DNA of 64,000 bases from the NCBI GenBank assembly GCA_965234405.1, contig OZ248346.1; one strand, 5' to 3'. Positions 34,751-42,632 of the stretch are shown here, piece after piece. This stretch comes from Planktophila turicensis (lineage in GTDB: Bacteria > Actinomycetota > Actinomycetes > Nanopelagicales > Nanopelagicaceae). Position 1 is the first letter of the stretch. Each line of letters begins with the position of its first letter. A program made the translations under genes and the position numbers. The notes below the pieces were generated by a model. That model saw only the letters and a list, made by a program, of their open reading frames with translations. It searched no databases and had not been told where the DNA came from.

Positions 34751-35506
34751 ATGTCATCTGAGAGCACCCGTCCACTCGCCATCATCACAGGTGGAAGCCG
34801 AGGCCTGGGCCTAGAAGTCGCAAAGGCTCTCTCACTGCAGGGATTCGATCTCGCTCTCATCGCTAAGGATGCGCAGCGCCTAGAAGCAGTAGCTCAGCAG
34901 TTGCGTGATGCGGATACGCATCAGAACGGATCTGCCACCTCTCACATCTCCACATATGCCTGCGATCTCGAACAACCTCACCTTGTTCGCGAACTCATCG
35001 ATTCACTCAACCAATCACTTTCCACTCCGACGGTTCTTGTACTTGCCCATGGCGTCATGAGCGAGAAGATGTCGAAGACATTAAAGACAAACGATGCCGA
35101 ATGGCGACGAGTCATGGCTATCAATCTCGACTCTGTATTCCAACTCGTCAATGGAATTGCACCTGCAATGGCAGATGCTCGCAATGGTCGCGTAATTATC
35201 TTCTCTGCCTGTCTTGGTCGAATGTCAGGACCAGGAAATGCAGGAGGACTTGCTCCTTACAGAATTTCTAAAGCTGGCGTTAACGCACTCGTTCGAAACC
35301 TTGCACATGAAACAGGTCTAGGCGCTCGCGGATTCCTCGTTGATGCAACATGTCCAAACCATTCACGCACCGACATGGGTGGCCCAGATGCACCACGTTC
35401 TGCAGAAGAAGGTGCAGCTACAGCAATCTGGTTAGCAACAAGAGAATTTAGCGTTGGAGATACAACAGGCGTTCTTTGGGAAGATCAACAGATAGTTCCT
35501 TGGTGA
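34751..35506 (+). CDS. Short-chain dehydrogenase/reductase
   Basis: A 251-aa Rossmann-fold oxidoreductase. The cofactor loop is TGGSRGLGLEVA, VLAHGV stands where NNAG is usual, and the catalytic Ser-Tyr-Lys are in IFSACLG and PYRISKAG. The residue after the second strand (IAKDAQRL) does not clearly mark NAD or NADP preference. C-terminal VDATCPNHSRTDMGG is the substrate-loop region common to ketoreductases. The substrate is unknown. No strong Shine-Dalgarno or TANNNT element precedes this ATG, so the start is less certain. It diverges from odhA across ~180 bp and converges on the membrane gene at 35538. Confidence 0.82.
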   Translation: MSSESTRPLAIITGGSRGLGLEVAKALSLQGFDLALIAKDAQRLEAVAQQLRDADTHQNGSATSHISTYACDLEQPHLVRELIDSLNQSLSTPTVLVLAHGVMSEKMSKTLKTNDAEWRRVMAINLDSVFQLVNGIAPAMADARNGRVIIFSACLGRMSGPGNAGGLAPYRISKAGVNALVRNLAHETGLGARGFLVDATCPNHSRTDMGGPDAPRSAEEGAATAIWLATREFSVGDTTGVLWEDQQIVPW

Positions 35507-35537
35507 CGCGAAGCTCGACTGCATCGCATTGGTACTT

Positions 35538-35918
35538 TTAACTGTTCTCGTTCTTGGCAATAACGAAAGCGAAATACAAGGTTGGTAGAGCAAGAGCCAG
35601 AATGATTACTGCGCCAATATAGAAAGCCCCTTGTATTTGATAGTAAGCAACACCAAGAGCAATTAAGTTAGCCAAAATCGCTGGCGATCTTCCGTAATTC
35701 TTACCCCGCGCATATCCACGACCTGCTGCAAATAACCCAAGTGCACCAAGAGCAGCAAATGAAATTTCACCTAGAAGTGGCGCCAACTCTTCATTCTCAT
35801 GAGTAAAGCTAAAGAAGACTAGCCATAGACCTAGGGCAAGCACGATGGCAGCTTCGATATAGAGAAGGGTTGCCACGATAGAGCGATGTGAAGGTGAGAG
35901 TGCATCATTTGCAGCCAT
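35538..35918 (-). CDS. Four-helix integral membrane protein, unknown function
   Basis: A 126-aa hydrophobic protein with four predicted transmembrane helices: ATLLYIEAAIVLALGLWLVFF, then GEISFAALGALGLFAAGRGY, AILANLIALGVAYYQIQ and FYIGAVIILALALPTLYFAFV. An RGYARGKNYGRS loop between helices 2 and 3 is basic and should be cytoplasmic. I recognise no specific family; small proteins of this size and topology are common next to many actinobacterial genes. I chose the ATG at 35918, which has TAAAGT 7 nt upstream; an ATG seven codons earlier is possible. Confidence 0.68.
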   Translation of the reverse strand: MAANDALSPSHRSIVATLLYIEAAIVLALGLWLVFFSFTHENEELAPLLGEISFAALGALGLFAAGRGYARGKNYGRSPAILANLIALGVAYYQIQGAFYIGAVIILALALPTLYFAFVIAKNENS

Positions 35919-35969
35919 GAAGCAGACTTTAGCAGGCACTTATCAGTCAACGCTTAATCGGAAAGAGCT

Positions 35970-36440
35970 ATGACTTTTTCTCATGATGGGCTCCGCGACT
36001 CACTCACCATGCTCGCTGCCCCACCATATTTCTATGAGAACTTACGTCGAGAACTAGCAACAGCCGAGAGAAATCGATCGCGCTTCACATTAATTAGATT
36101 TCAACTTTTTCCAAGAGATGAGCAAGCGAGCCTCGCATCAGAAGAATCTCAATACGAACTAGCAATACTTTCTTTCGCTGAAGTATTGAAGACATCTGTA
36201 CGAGCGGAAGACCTATGTGCCCGACTTGGAAGATTTGAATTCACAGTCATATTGAAAGCACCTTTGGCTGTCGCGGAGTCATTGACTTCAAGAGTTGTCG
36301 CTAGTTGGAGCAGCCACCAGGAATGGAGCAAGGCGGCCTTATGTAAGTCTGCGATTGTGACTGCCAAAATTGGCGAGAGCTCCCTAGAAATTCTCAATCG
36401 ACTCGATAACCAAGAGTTAATCGGCATAACTCAGAGTTAA
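35970..36440 (+). CDS. Degenerate GGDEF-like domain protein next to the Tad operon
   Basis: A 156-aa protein. FTLIRFQLF forms the first strand of a nucleotidyl-cyclase-type fold and VRAEDLCARLGRFEFTVIL matches the conserved R-x2-D-x2-ARLGGDEF region. The signature GGDEF is replaced by GRFEF and the upstream metal-binding Asp is not evident, so cyclic-di-GMP synthesis is unlikely. It may bind a nucleotide or act as a structural regulator. Translation starts at ATG 35970; ribosome-binding evidence is weak. It precedes tadA by 72 bp on the same strand, so a regulatory link to the pilus is plausible but unproven. Confidence 0.6.
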   Translation: MTFSHDGLRDSLTMLAAPPYFYENLRRELATAERNRSRFTLIRFQLFPRDEQASLASEESQYELAILSFAEVLKTSVRAEDLCARLGRFEFTVILKAPLAVAESLTSRVVASWSSHQEWSKAALCKSAIVTAKIGESSLEILNRLDNQELIGITQS

Positions 36441-36512
36441 CTCATTTCCTATCTATCCACAGGAACCGTAGAAAGCAGAGGCACGTTGTCAGTGCCACCC
36501 TAACTTCGCCCC

Positions 36513-37499
36513 ATGGAAACCATGGATCCCGACATCGTCTTCGGACCTATCGCGGAACTTATGTCGGATCCAACTATTGAAGAAATTTGGATTAATTCAC
36601 CGCAGAGAATCTTTGTTGCAAGAAACGGCAAGAGCCAATTAATTAATCTCGTTTTGACAAGTGATTCGGTCAGACAATTAATTGATCGAGCATTGATCTG
36701 GAGCGGCCGTAGATTGGATTTATCTCAACCATTTGTGGATGCCCGATTACCTGATGGAAGTCGACTGCACGTTGCGATTCCTGAAATCACCGCTGAGCAC
36801 TGGGCAGTCAATATCCGCAAACATTTAATGCGACAGAAATCGATTCTTGACCTTGCTGCCATGGGTGTAATGAGTGAAGAAATTGCCGCTGAATTATCGA
36901 GCGCAGTTAAGTCTGGATTGAACATACTTGTGAGTGGTGGAACGCAGGCAGGTAAAACCACTTTACTCAATGCACTCATTGCCGAAATACCTCGAACTCA
37001 GCGAGTAATCACCATTGAAGAAGTATTCGAACTTCAGCCTATGGTTCCAGATCTAGTTCAAATGCAGACAAGAAGTGCAAACTTACAAGGCACGGGAGCT
37101 ATCTCCTTGCGACAACTCATCAAAGAAGCTTTGAGAATGAGACCTTCTCGAATTGTGGTTGGTGAAGTCAGAGAAGCTGAGGCGCTCGATTTACTTCTTG
37201 CTCTTAATTCTGGATTACCGGGAATGGGAACTCTGCATGCTAACTCAGCAAGAGATGCAATCACAAAGTTACAAACCCTTCCCTTATTAGCTGGTGAGAA
37301 TATCTCTCACAAATTTATCGCCCCGACAGTTGCATCAGCAATTGATTTAGTCGTTCAGGTCTCCCTTGCTGTCGACGGGGCGAGAAGACTTATTGAAATT
37401 GTTCGTGTCACTGGAAGATATGAGAACGACAGAGCTGAAGTTGAAACCCTGTGGCGCTGGACAGGCCAATCCTACGAACGAGGCTTGGCGAGATTATGA
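36513..37499 (+). CDS. tadA: TadA/CpaF-like pilus assembly ATPase
   Basis: A 328-aa secretion ATPase that drives Flp pilus assembly from the cytoplasmic face. An N-terminal domain (IEEIWINSP, FVDARLPDGSRL, shared by CpaF proteins) precedes Walker A GGTQAGKTTLLNA, the Asp box ITIEEVFELQ, Walker B RIVVGEVREAEALDLL and the His box GTLHANSARDAI. It is shorter than many TadA proteins (about 400 aa) because the N-terminal extension is absent. TAACTT lies 6 nt before the ATG. Its stop overlaps the start of tadB by 4 bp, opening a tightly packed seven-gene operon. Confidence 0.9.
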   Translation: METMDPDIVFGPIAELMSDPTIEEIWINSPQRIFVARNGKSQLINLVLTSDSVRQLIDRALIWSGRRLDLSQPFVDARLPDGSRLHVAIPEITAEHWAVNIRKHLMRQKSILDLAAMGVMSEEIAAELSSAVKSGLNILVSGGTQAGKTTLLNALIAEIPRTQRVITIEEVFELQPMVPDLVQMQTRSANLQGTGAISLRQLIKEALRMRPSRIVVGEVREAEALDLLLALNSGLPGMGTLHANSARDAITKLQTLPLLAGENISHKFIAPTVASAIDLVVQVSLAVDGARRLIEIVRVTGRYENDRAEVETLWRWTGQSYERGLARL

Positions 37500-38227
37500 A
37501 AAAATCCAGGATCACCCAAATCGCAATCGTGCTGACTTCAGGACTCGTCGCATTCTCCTTTTCTCAATCCATATATATCGCAACGGCATTTTCCTCCTTT
37601 ATCGCCATCTTTCTCTTCATCGCTCAACGAAAGAGTGAGAGCAAGCGCACGGCAGCCATACAGAGCAGTGTCCCGGAGCTAATAGATATTTTGATTTCGG
37701 GTGTTCAGTCAGGGCTCTCACTAAATGAGTCCCTAGCCGGCATGGCAGAACGTGGCCCGGAAATATTTAAAGATGAGTTCAAGAGTTTCAACCAATCGAT
37801 GCGTCTTCATGGAGATTTTCGCACAGCACTCATTCACGTCAAAGAGTCGCTAGCTGAACCTAATGTTGATCAGGTTGTAGAAGCGCTACTTATATCTCGC
37901 GAGCTAGGTGGCGCAGAGCTACTCAACATCCTGAGATTGCTCTCTAAGTTCATTCGCGAAGATCTGACTCTACGTCGTGAAATAGTTGTTAAACAGAGTT
38001 GGATTAAGAACTCTGCACATTTATCTGCCGCCGCTCCTTGGATTCTTCTTCTGCTTCTCTCGACACAACCGAGCACCAGTGAGGCATTCTCAACGAGTGG
38101 AGGAGTGCTCATTCTTATCTCTGGACTTGGATTTACCGCCTTGGCATATGTATGGATGAATCACTTGAGCAAAATGCCATATCCGAATCGAATCTTCATT
38201 GATGCAGAAATGACTCGTGCACAATGA
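37496..38227 (+). CDS. tadB: TadB-like pilus inner-membrane platform protein
   Basis: A 243-aa type II secretion F-domain protein. Two N-terminal transmembrane segments (AIVLTSGLVAFSFS, FSSFIAIFLFIAQ) precede the T2SF domain, whose helices include VPELIDILISGVQSGLSLNESL and VDQVVEALLISRELGGAELLNIL. Two further membrane segments close the protein. I chose the ATG at 37496, which overlaps the tadA stop (ATGA); an earlier in-frame start at 37451 would overlap tadA by 49 bp. With TadC it should form the membrane platform on which TadA acts. Confidence 0.82.
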   Translation: MKKSRITQIAIVLTSGLVAFSFSQSIYIATAFSSFIAIFLFIAQRKSESKRTAAIQSSVPELIDILISGVQSGLSLNESLAGMAERGPEIFKDEFKSFNQSMRLHGDFRTALIHVKESLAEPNVDQVVEALLISRELGGAELLNILRLLSKFIREDLTLRREIVVKQSWIKNSAHLSAAAPWILLLLLSTQPSTSEAFSTSGGVLILISGLGFTALAYVWMNHLSKMPYPNRIFIDAEMTRAQ

Positions 38228-39021
38228 GCTCGATACTTTCAATCACAATGCTATTTCTGATCCCAACATTTTTCCTTATTTACAAAGACTTCTCATTTGA
38301 GTCGCTTAGTTTAAATTCCATTCGACGAATTGGGGATAAATCAGGGGTGCGAGAGAAATTAACTGAACTCGGCTACCCCGAAGAGAGCCACTATGAGAAT
38401 TTCAGATATCGGCAGATCATAATTTCATTCGTTCTGGTATCTGCTCTGTTCCTTCTCTGGATACTTTCTCAAATTCCCTTCACCACACTGGTCGCTATTT
38501 CTATCTTCATTATCTGCGCTGTAGTTCTACTGACTGAATATCGGTTAACTGAGGAAGTGAAGAAATATCGCGAGAGTATTGAATCCGATTTCCCGGTCAT
38601 CGTCGAAGCGCTAACGCTTGCTCTTTCCGCAGGCGAGACTCCACTCAGCGCCATGCAACGTATATCTGCACGAGGAAGAGGGGCACTTTCGCAAGAGTTC
38701 AAGAAGGTCATTGAAATGGTTTCATCAGGGATACCTTTTTCGAATGCGCTCGATGAAATGGGGCGACGTGTCAGCTCCCTGGCCGTTAGAAGGTTCGTTG
38801 ATTCAATAGTTATAGCGATAACAAGAGGCGCACCGCTTATTGATGTCCTACATAGCCACGCACGTGAGGCGAGAGATTTTCAACGAAATCGAACCCTGGC
38901 CGCCGCCGCAAAAGCAGAGCTTTCCATGATGATTCCGGTCGTATTTCTCATACTCCCGATATCAATTCTCTTCGCTCTCTGGCCTTCGTTATCCAACCTC
39001 AATCTATTCGCACAGAGTTAA
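38224..39021 (+). CDS. tadC: TadC-like pilus inner-membrane platform protein
   Basis: A 265-aa T2SF-domain protein, paralogous to TadB. It begins with a transmembrane helix (LSITMLFLIPTFFLIYKDF). A second membrane pair follows around residues 60-105, then the T2SF core with SDFPVIVEALTLALSAGETPLSAMQ and VRRFVDSIVIAITRGAPLIDVL. A C-terminal helix ends in VFLILPISILFALWPS. Start and tadB stop overlap by 4 bp (ATGA). A 65-bp gap and a new Shine-Dalgarno sequence separate it from the pilin, probably letting the pilin be made in greater amount. Confidence 0.82.
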   Translation: MSSILSITMLFLIPTFFLIYKDFSFESLSLNSIRRIGDKSGVREKLTELGYPEESHYENFRYRQIIISFVLVSALFLLWILSQIPFTTLVAISIFIICAVVLLTEYRLTEEVKKYRESIESDFPVIVEALTLALSAGETPLSAMQRISARGRGALSQEFKKVIEMVSSGIPFSNALDEMGRRVSSLAVRRFVDSIVIAITRGAPLIDVLHSHAREARDFQRNRTLAAAAKAELSMMIPVVFLILPISILFALWPSLSNLNLFAQS

Positions 39022-39086
39022 GCCGTAAAAAACAAGTATTCATCACAGGAAGACATCCAAAGAAAACCAACCGAAAGGAAAGAGAA

Positions 39087-39326
39087 ATGACAGAAGTAAT
39101 TCAAGAACGATTGATTAATGCCGAGTTATATGTTGCTTTAAAGTTGAAGCAGATCAGGCATTCACGTATATACAAGGCTCTACTCGATGATCGCGGCGAT
39201 GTGCCTGGATGGGTTCTTGTAGTCCTGATGACTACAGGTCTAGTCACTGCGCTCTGGACCATTGCTGCACCGCGCCTCACTGCAATCCTTAAGAACTCTC
39301 TCGACGCCATGAATGGAATTCGCTAA
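39087..39326 (+). CDS. Flp-type pilin-like small membrane protein
   Basis: A 79-aa protein with a good ribosome-binding site (AAAGGAAAG, about 6 nt upstream). Residues 1-35 are charged, then DDRG-DVPGW leads into one hydrophobic helix (VLVVLMTTGLVTALWTI) and a short C-terminal tail. This matches the Flp-like pilins of actinobacterial Tad loci (Rv3656c type). Processing after Gly37 would leave the hydrophobic helix near the mature N-terminus. The Glu at +5 typical of prepilin-peptidase substrates is missing. The peptidase gene is not in this window. Confidence 0.74.
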   Translation: MTEVIQERLINAELYVALKLKQIRHSRIYKALLDDRGDVPGWVLVVLMTTGLVTALWTIAAPRLTAILKNSLDAMNGIR

Positions 39327-39692
39327 TTGTTGTTGAAGAAGCTGAGAAAGTTTTTATCGGAAGAGAGAGGGAGTGTGGAAAGTTCTCTAGTTCTAATTCC
39401 TTTACTCACTCTCTTTCTCATTTCGGCGCAACTTACTCTCGCTGTACATGGCAGGAATATGGAGAAGGTTTCCGCTCAAGACGAAGCATCTTCTAGAGCC
39501 ATCAGTGGAGAATTCTCTGAGAGCGATACTTTTCTTCATATTGATTCTCCAGATCCAAATCAGAATTTGGATCTAGTAATCAGTTACCGCTCTCGATCGC
39601 TTCCAAAACTCTTACCGGGTATTACCGACTCGTTAGGCAATGAAATCCGTACCGAAGTTTCGGGAATTGCACTGATTGAGAATCAACGATGA
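39327..39692 (+). CDS. TadE-like pseudopilin, TTG start
   Basis: A 121-aa protein. A short basic leader with SEERG-SVESS leads into one transmembrane helix (LVLIPLLTLFLISAQLTLAV), then an extracytoplasmic domain of about 80 residues. This is the TadE architecture: minor pseudopilins processed by prepilin peptidase. No ATG or GTG is available; three consecutive TTG codons follow immediately after the pilin stop, so translation probably starts at one of them by coupling. The 3' end overlaps the next gene by 4 bp. Assignment rests on architecture and context. Confidence 0.66.
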   Translation: MLLKKLRKFLSEERGSVESSLVLIPLLTLFLISAQLTLAVHGRNMEKVSAQDEASSRAISGEFSESDTFLHIDSPDPNQNLDLVISYRSRSLPKLLPGITDSLGNEIRTEVSGIALIENQR

Positions 39693-40117
39693 TGGACTCC
39701 ATTCGTACCTCACTGAAGGCGTTGCGAGACGAAGAGCGCGGAAGCGCCTCTGTGGAGTTTGTCTTACTTGCAATCCCACTCTTCATTCCACTTTTCATCT
39801 TCCTCAATTCATTTGCCTCATCGAGCGAAGCCCAAGAAGTTCTCAGAACTCTTGCTCGAGAATCAGCGCGAGGTTTTGTATCAAGTTCAAATGATGAAAT
39901 CGCATTTGCAGTCGCGGAGGAAATTGTCTCGGAAGGCTCCAAAGTACTTAGCTTCGCGAATGATTCAAGCGGGTCCAGAGTCACCATGGAAGTTGACTGT
40001 CTTTCCAAGCCATGCATTTCACCAAATAATTCCGTGAGAATTTCGTTAACGCTCAATCGCGACGGAGAGCCTGCGATTACGGTGAGAGCTCTTGAATATG
40101 TCTCTCCGTGGGCCTAG
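39689..40117 (+). CDS. TadE-family pseudopilin
   Basis: A 142-aa protein. Basic residues and RDEERG-SASVEF precede a transmembrane helix (VLLAIPLFIPLFIFLNSF), followed by an extracytoplasmic domain with two Cys (VDCLSKPC) that may form a disulfide. GSASVE fits the prepilin-peptidase site exactly: cleavage after Gly with Glu at +5. This is the clearest TadE candidate in the cluster. It starts within the preceding stop (ATGATG; either ATG is possible). Confidence 0.76.
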   Translation: MMDSIRTSLKALRDEERGSASVEFVLLAIPLFIPLFIFLNSFASSSEAQEVLRTLARESARGFVSSSNDEIAFAVAEEIVSEGSKVLSFANDSSGSRVTMEVDCLSKPCISPNNSVRISLTLNRDGEPAITVRALEYVSPWA

Positions 40118-40137
40118 CGCCGGGGGTTGGTAATCAG

Positions 40138-40677
40138 ATGATCCGGAGATTTATTCGCGATGAACGCGGTTCACTTTCTGTTCTCATCATGAGTCTCTTC
40201 CTGATGATTGTGACGACGCTCCTTATTCTCACCAACATCTCATCGGTCTATTTAGCAAAGCGATCACTCACTCAAATTACTGAAGCCGCTGCACAACGTG
40301 GAGTACGAAATCTAGATTTAGATGCTTATTACCGAAGTCAGTACAACGCCACAAGGTTGTCCCTCAATGTATTAGGCGAAGGAGAGCGGGATCCGGGAAT
40401 CCCAATCGATTGTCAAAAGGGCGCAAAAGATGCACTTGATTCAATGGCTCAATTAGGTAGTGATGGAAGTGGGTTAATTCGCGAAAACCTTACTGAGATC
40501 AAAGTAGAAGAGATTGAGTGCGATGGATTTCAAATATCTTTGAGGACTTCTGCCACGGTCTCCCTCCCATTCATACTTCCCTTCACCCGAATAAGAGACG
40601 TTCAAGTGGTATCTGAAGTGGGCTCCTTTGGTGAGCGAAAAATAACCACCAATTACTATGGAATTAATATCGGTTAA
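40138..40677 (+). CDS. TadG-like pilus-locus secreted protein
   Basis: A 179-aa protein. FIRDERG-SLSVL leads into a transmembrane helix (IMSLFLMIVTTLLILTNIS), then an extracytoplasmic domain of ~145 residues with two Cys (IDCQKG, ECDGF). This is the layout of the Rv3654c-like or TadG-like last gene in actinobacterial Tad loci. I favour the ATG at 40138, because the basic leader before the ERG motif then matches its neighbours; a GTG at 40108 overlapping the preceding gene is possible. It ends 20 bp before prfB. Confidence 0.66.
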   Translation: MIRRFIRDERGSLSVLIMSLFLMIVTTLLILTNISSVYLAKRSLTQITEAAAQRGVRNLDLDAYYRSQYNATRLSLNVLGEGERDPGIPIDCQKGAKDALDSMAQLGSDGSGLIRENLTEIKVEEIECDGFQISLRTSATVSLPFILPFTRIRDVQVVSEVGSFGERKITTNYYGINIG

Positions 40678-40697
40678 CTTCTCGCTATCCTTCACCT

Positions 40698-41804
40698 ATG
40701 GCTCGCGAATACAACCTCGAAATCAATGAGATTGGCGCGACCCTTACTTCGATTGAAAAGGTATTAGATCTTCCAAAGCTTGAAGCAGAAGCGGTAGAGC
40801 TAGAGGCTGCAGCCGGAGTTCCGAATCTGTGGGATGACCCCGAGAAGGCTCAAGCTGTGACAAGTAAGTTGTCACGAGTGCAATCCACGATTGCTCGCCT
40901 TAAGGGATTACGTCGTCGCGTTGATGATCTGCCGGTTCTCTTTGAATTAGCTGCAGGTGAACCAGATGGATCAGCCTTGCTTGATGCCGAAAGCGAACTC
41001 GACTCAACGGTTAAGGCGATTAGCGAGTTAGAAGTAACAACTCTTCTCAATGGTGAATATGACGACCGCGATGCTTTGATCACGATTCGCTCTGAAGCAG
41101 GAGGCGTTGAAGCAGCCGACTGGGCAGAGATGTTGATGCGCATGTATCTGCGTTACTGCGAACGCCATGAACATAAGGTCGATGTCCTTGAAACTTCCTA
41201 CGCTGAAGAAGCGGGAATTAAATCAACAACATTCCGCGTAAGCGCCCCATACGCATATGGAACGCTTTCGGTTGAACAGGGCACTCACCGCTTAGTTCGT
41301 ATCTCGCCATTTGATTCACAATCTCGTCGCCACACATCTTTTGCTGGCGTTGAAGTTGTTCCTGTTGTTGAACAGAGCGATCACATTGAGCTAGATGAGA
41401 AAGAAATTCGCGTCGATGTCTATCGCTCATCTGGTCCTGGGGGACAGGGTGTTAACACAACGGACTCTGCAGTTCGCTTAACTCACATTCCAACAGGAAT
41501 TGTTGTCTCATGTCAGAACGAGCGTTCGCAGATTCAAAATAAAGCTACAGCTATGGCTGTTCTGCAATCAAAGCTATTGGAACGTCGTCGCCAAGAAGAG
41601 CAGGCAAAGATCAATGCTCTAAAGGGTGATAACTCAGGATCATGGGGAAATCAGATGCGCTCCTATGTTCTGGCGCCTTATCAAATGGTGAAAGATCTTC
41701 GAAATAACCATGAAACAGGCAATACATCTGCAGTACTTAATGGCGAGATTGATGATTTCATCGAAGCGGGAATTCGCTGGCGCCGTAGCGCATCTCACTC
41801 TTAA
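40698..41804 (+). CDS. prfB: Peptide chain release factor 2
   Basis: A 368-aa class I release factor that reads UGA and UAA. The stop-codon recognition loop is SPF (ISPFDSQSRRHTSF) and the catalytic loop is SSGPGGQGVNTTDS, with the GGQ that hydrolyses peptidyl-tRNA. The reading frame is continuous from the ATG, so it lacks the programmed +1 frameshift used by many bacteria; absence is common in actinobacteria. TATCCT lies 6 nt before the ATG, giving it its own promoter although it follows the Tad genes by only 20 bp. The prfB-ftsEX-smpB order is conserved in actinobacteria. Confidence 0.95.
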   Translation: MAREYNLEINEIGATLTSIEKVLDLPKLEAEAVELEAAAGVPNLWDDPEKAQAVTSKLSRVQSTIARLKGLRRRVDDLPVLFELAAGEPDGSALLDAESELDSTVKAISELEVTTLLNGEYDDRDALITIRSEAGGVEAADWAEMLMRMYLRYCERHEHKVDVLETSYAEEAGIKSTTFRVSAPYAYGTLSVEQGTHRLVRISPFDSQSRRHTSFAGVEVVPVVEQSDHIELDEKEIRVDVYRSSGPGGQGVNTTDSAVRLTHIPTGIVVSCQNERSQIQNKATAMAVLQSKLLERRRQEEQAKINALKGDNSGSWGNQMRSYVLAPYQMVKDLRNNHETGNTSAVLNGEIDDFIEAGIRWRRSASHS

Positions 41805-41916
41805 TCCTGTGAATTGCCATTAAATACCGCGAATCAACCCAGAAATTCCGCTCGCGCTCCATAAACTAAGCCCAGGTCTCAAACGTGCACCCCTGCACGA
41901 ACATAAGGAGCAGCGC

Positions 41917-42606
41917 GTGATTAAGTTTGAAAATGTAACGAAGATTTACTCAGGTCAGGATCGCCCTGCCCTCGATAGCGTAAGCCTTGAAATCACTAAG
42001 GGCGAATTCGTCTTCTTGGTCGGTATGTCAGGTTCCGGTAAGTCAACCTTCTTACGTTTGATTCTTCGCGAAGAGCGACCAACTTCAGGAATCATTCACG
42101 TTGCTGGAAAAGATCTTGGAACTCTTGCAAACCATAAAGTTCCAGAACTTCGTCGCCAGCTCGGAACTGTCTTCCAGGATTTCCGTTTGCTTCCAAATAA
42201 AACTATTTCAGAGAACATTGCATTCTCACTTCACGTTCTTGGTTACTCGCAGAAAGAGATCAATCGCGAAGTTCCAGAGATGCTTGAACTCGTTGGGCTT
42301 GAAGATAAGGGCGATCGTCTGCCATCTGAAATTTCTGGTGGAGAGCAACAGCGCGTGGCAATTGCTCGCGCATATGTAACTCGTCCATCAATCATCATCG
42401 CCGACGAACCAACAGGAAATCTTGACCCTGCACTCTCTGTAGGAATCATGAAGTTGCTCGATCGCATCAATCGTGAAGGCACCACAGTATTAATGGCTAC
42501 ACACGATTCAGGAATTGTTGATCAGATGCGCAAGCGCGTAATCGAACTTGATGGCGGCCATGTAATCCGCGACCAGGTTCGTGGCGTTTATGGATACACG
42601 GGTTAA
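41917..42606 (+). CDS. ftsE: Cell-division ABC transporter ATPase FtsE
   Basis: A 229-aa ABC ATPase. Walker A is GMSGSGKSTFLRL, the signature is ISGGEQQRVAIARA, Walker B is IIIADEPTGNLDP and the H-loop is MATHDS. With FtsX it forms the membrane complex that transmits ATP hydrolysis to peptidoglycan hydrolases at the divisome. GTG start with AAGGAG about 6 nt upstream. The ~110-bp upstream region holds TAAACT as a possible -10, so this operon, unlike many here, seems to have an untranslated leader. ftsX follows 26 bp later and smpB after that. Confidence 0.94.
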   Translation: MIKFENVTKIYSGQDRPALDSVSLEITKGEFVFLVGMSGSGKSTFLRLILREERPTSGIIHVAGKDLGTLANHKVPELRRQLGTVFQDFRLLPNKTISENIAFSLHVLGYSQKEINREVPEMLELVGLEDKGDRLPSEISGGEQQRVAIARAYVTRPSIIIADEPTGNLDPALSVGIMKLLDRINREGTTVLMATHDSGIVDQMRKRVIELDGGHVIRDQVRGVYGYTG

Positions 42607-42632
42607 TTCGCAAAGGGATATGAGGTAGAAAA

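Noticed and set aside
34646..34814. A GTG-started reading frame upstream of and overlapping the SDR gene.
   Set aside because: No recognisable protein, no good initiation signal, and most of its length lies in or just before the SDR gene in another frame.
40698..41804. Programmed +1 frameshift in prfB.
   Set aside because: I looked for an in-frame TGA near codon 25; the frame is uninterrupted.
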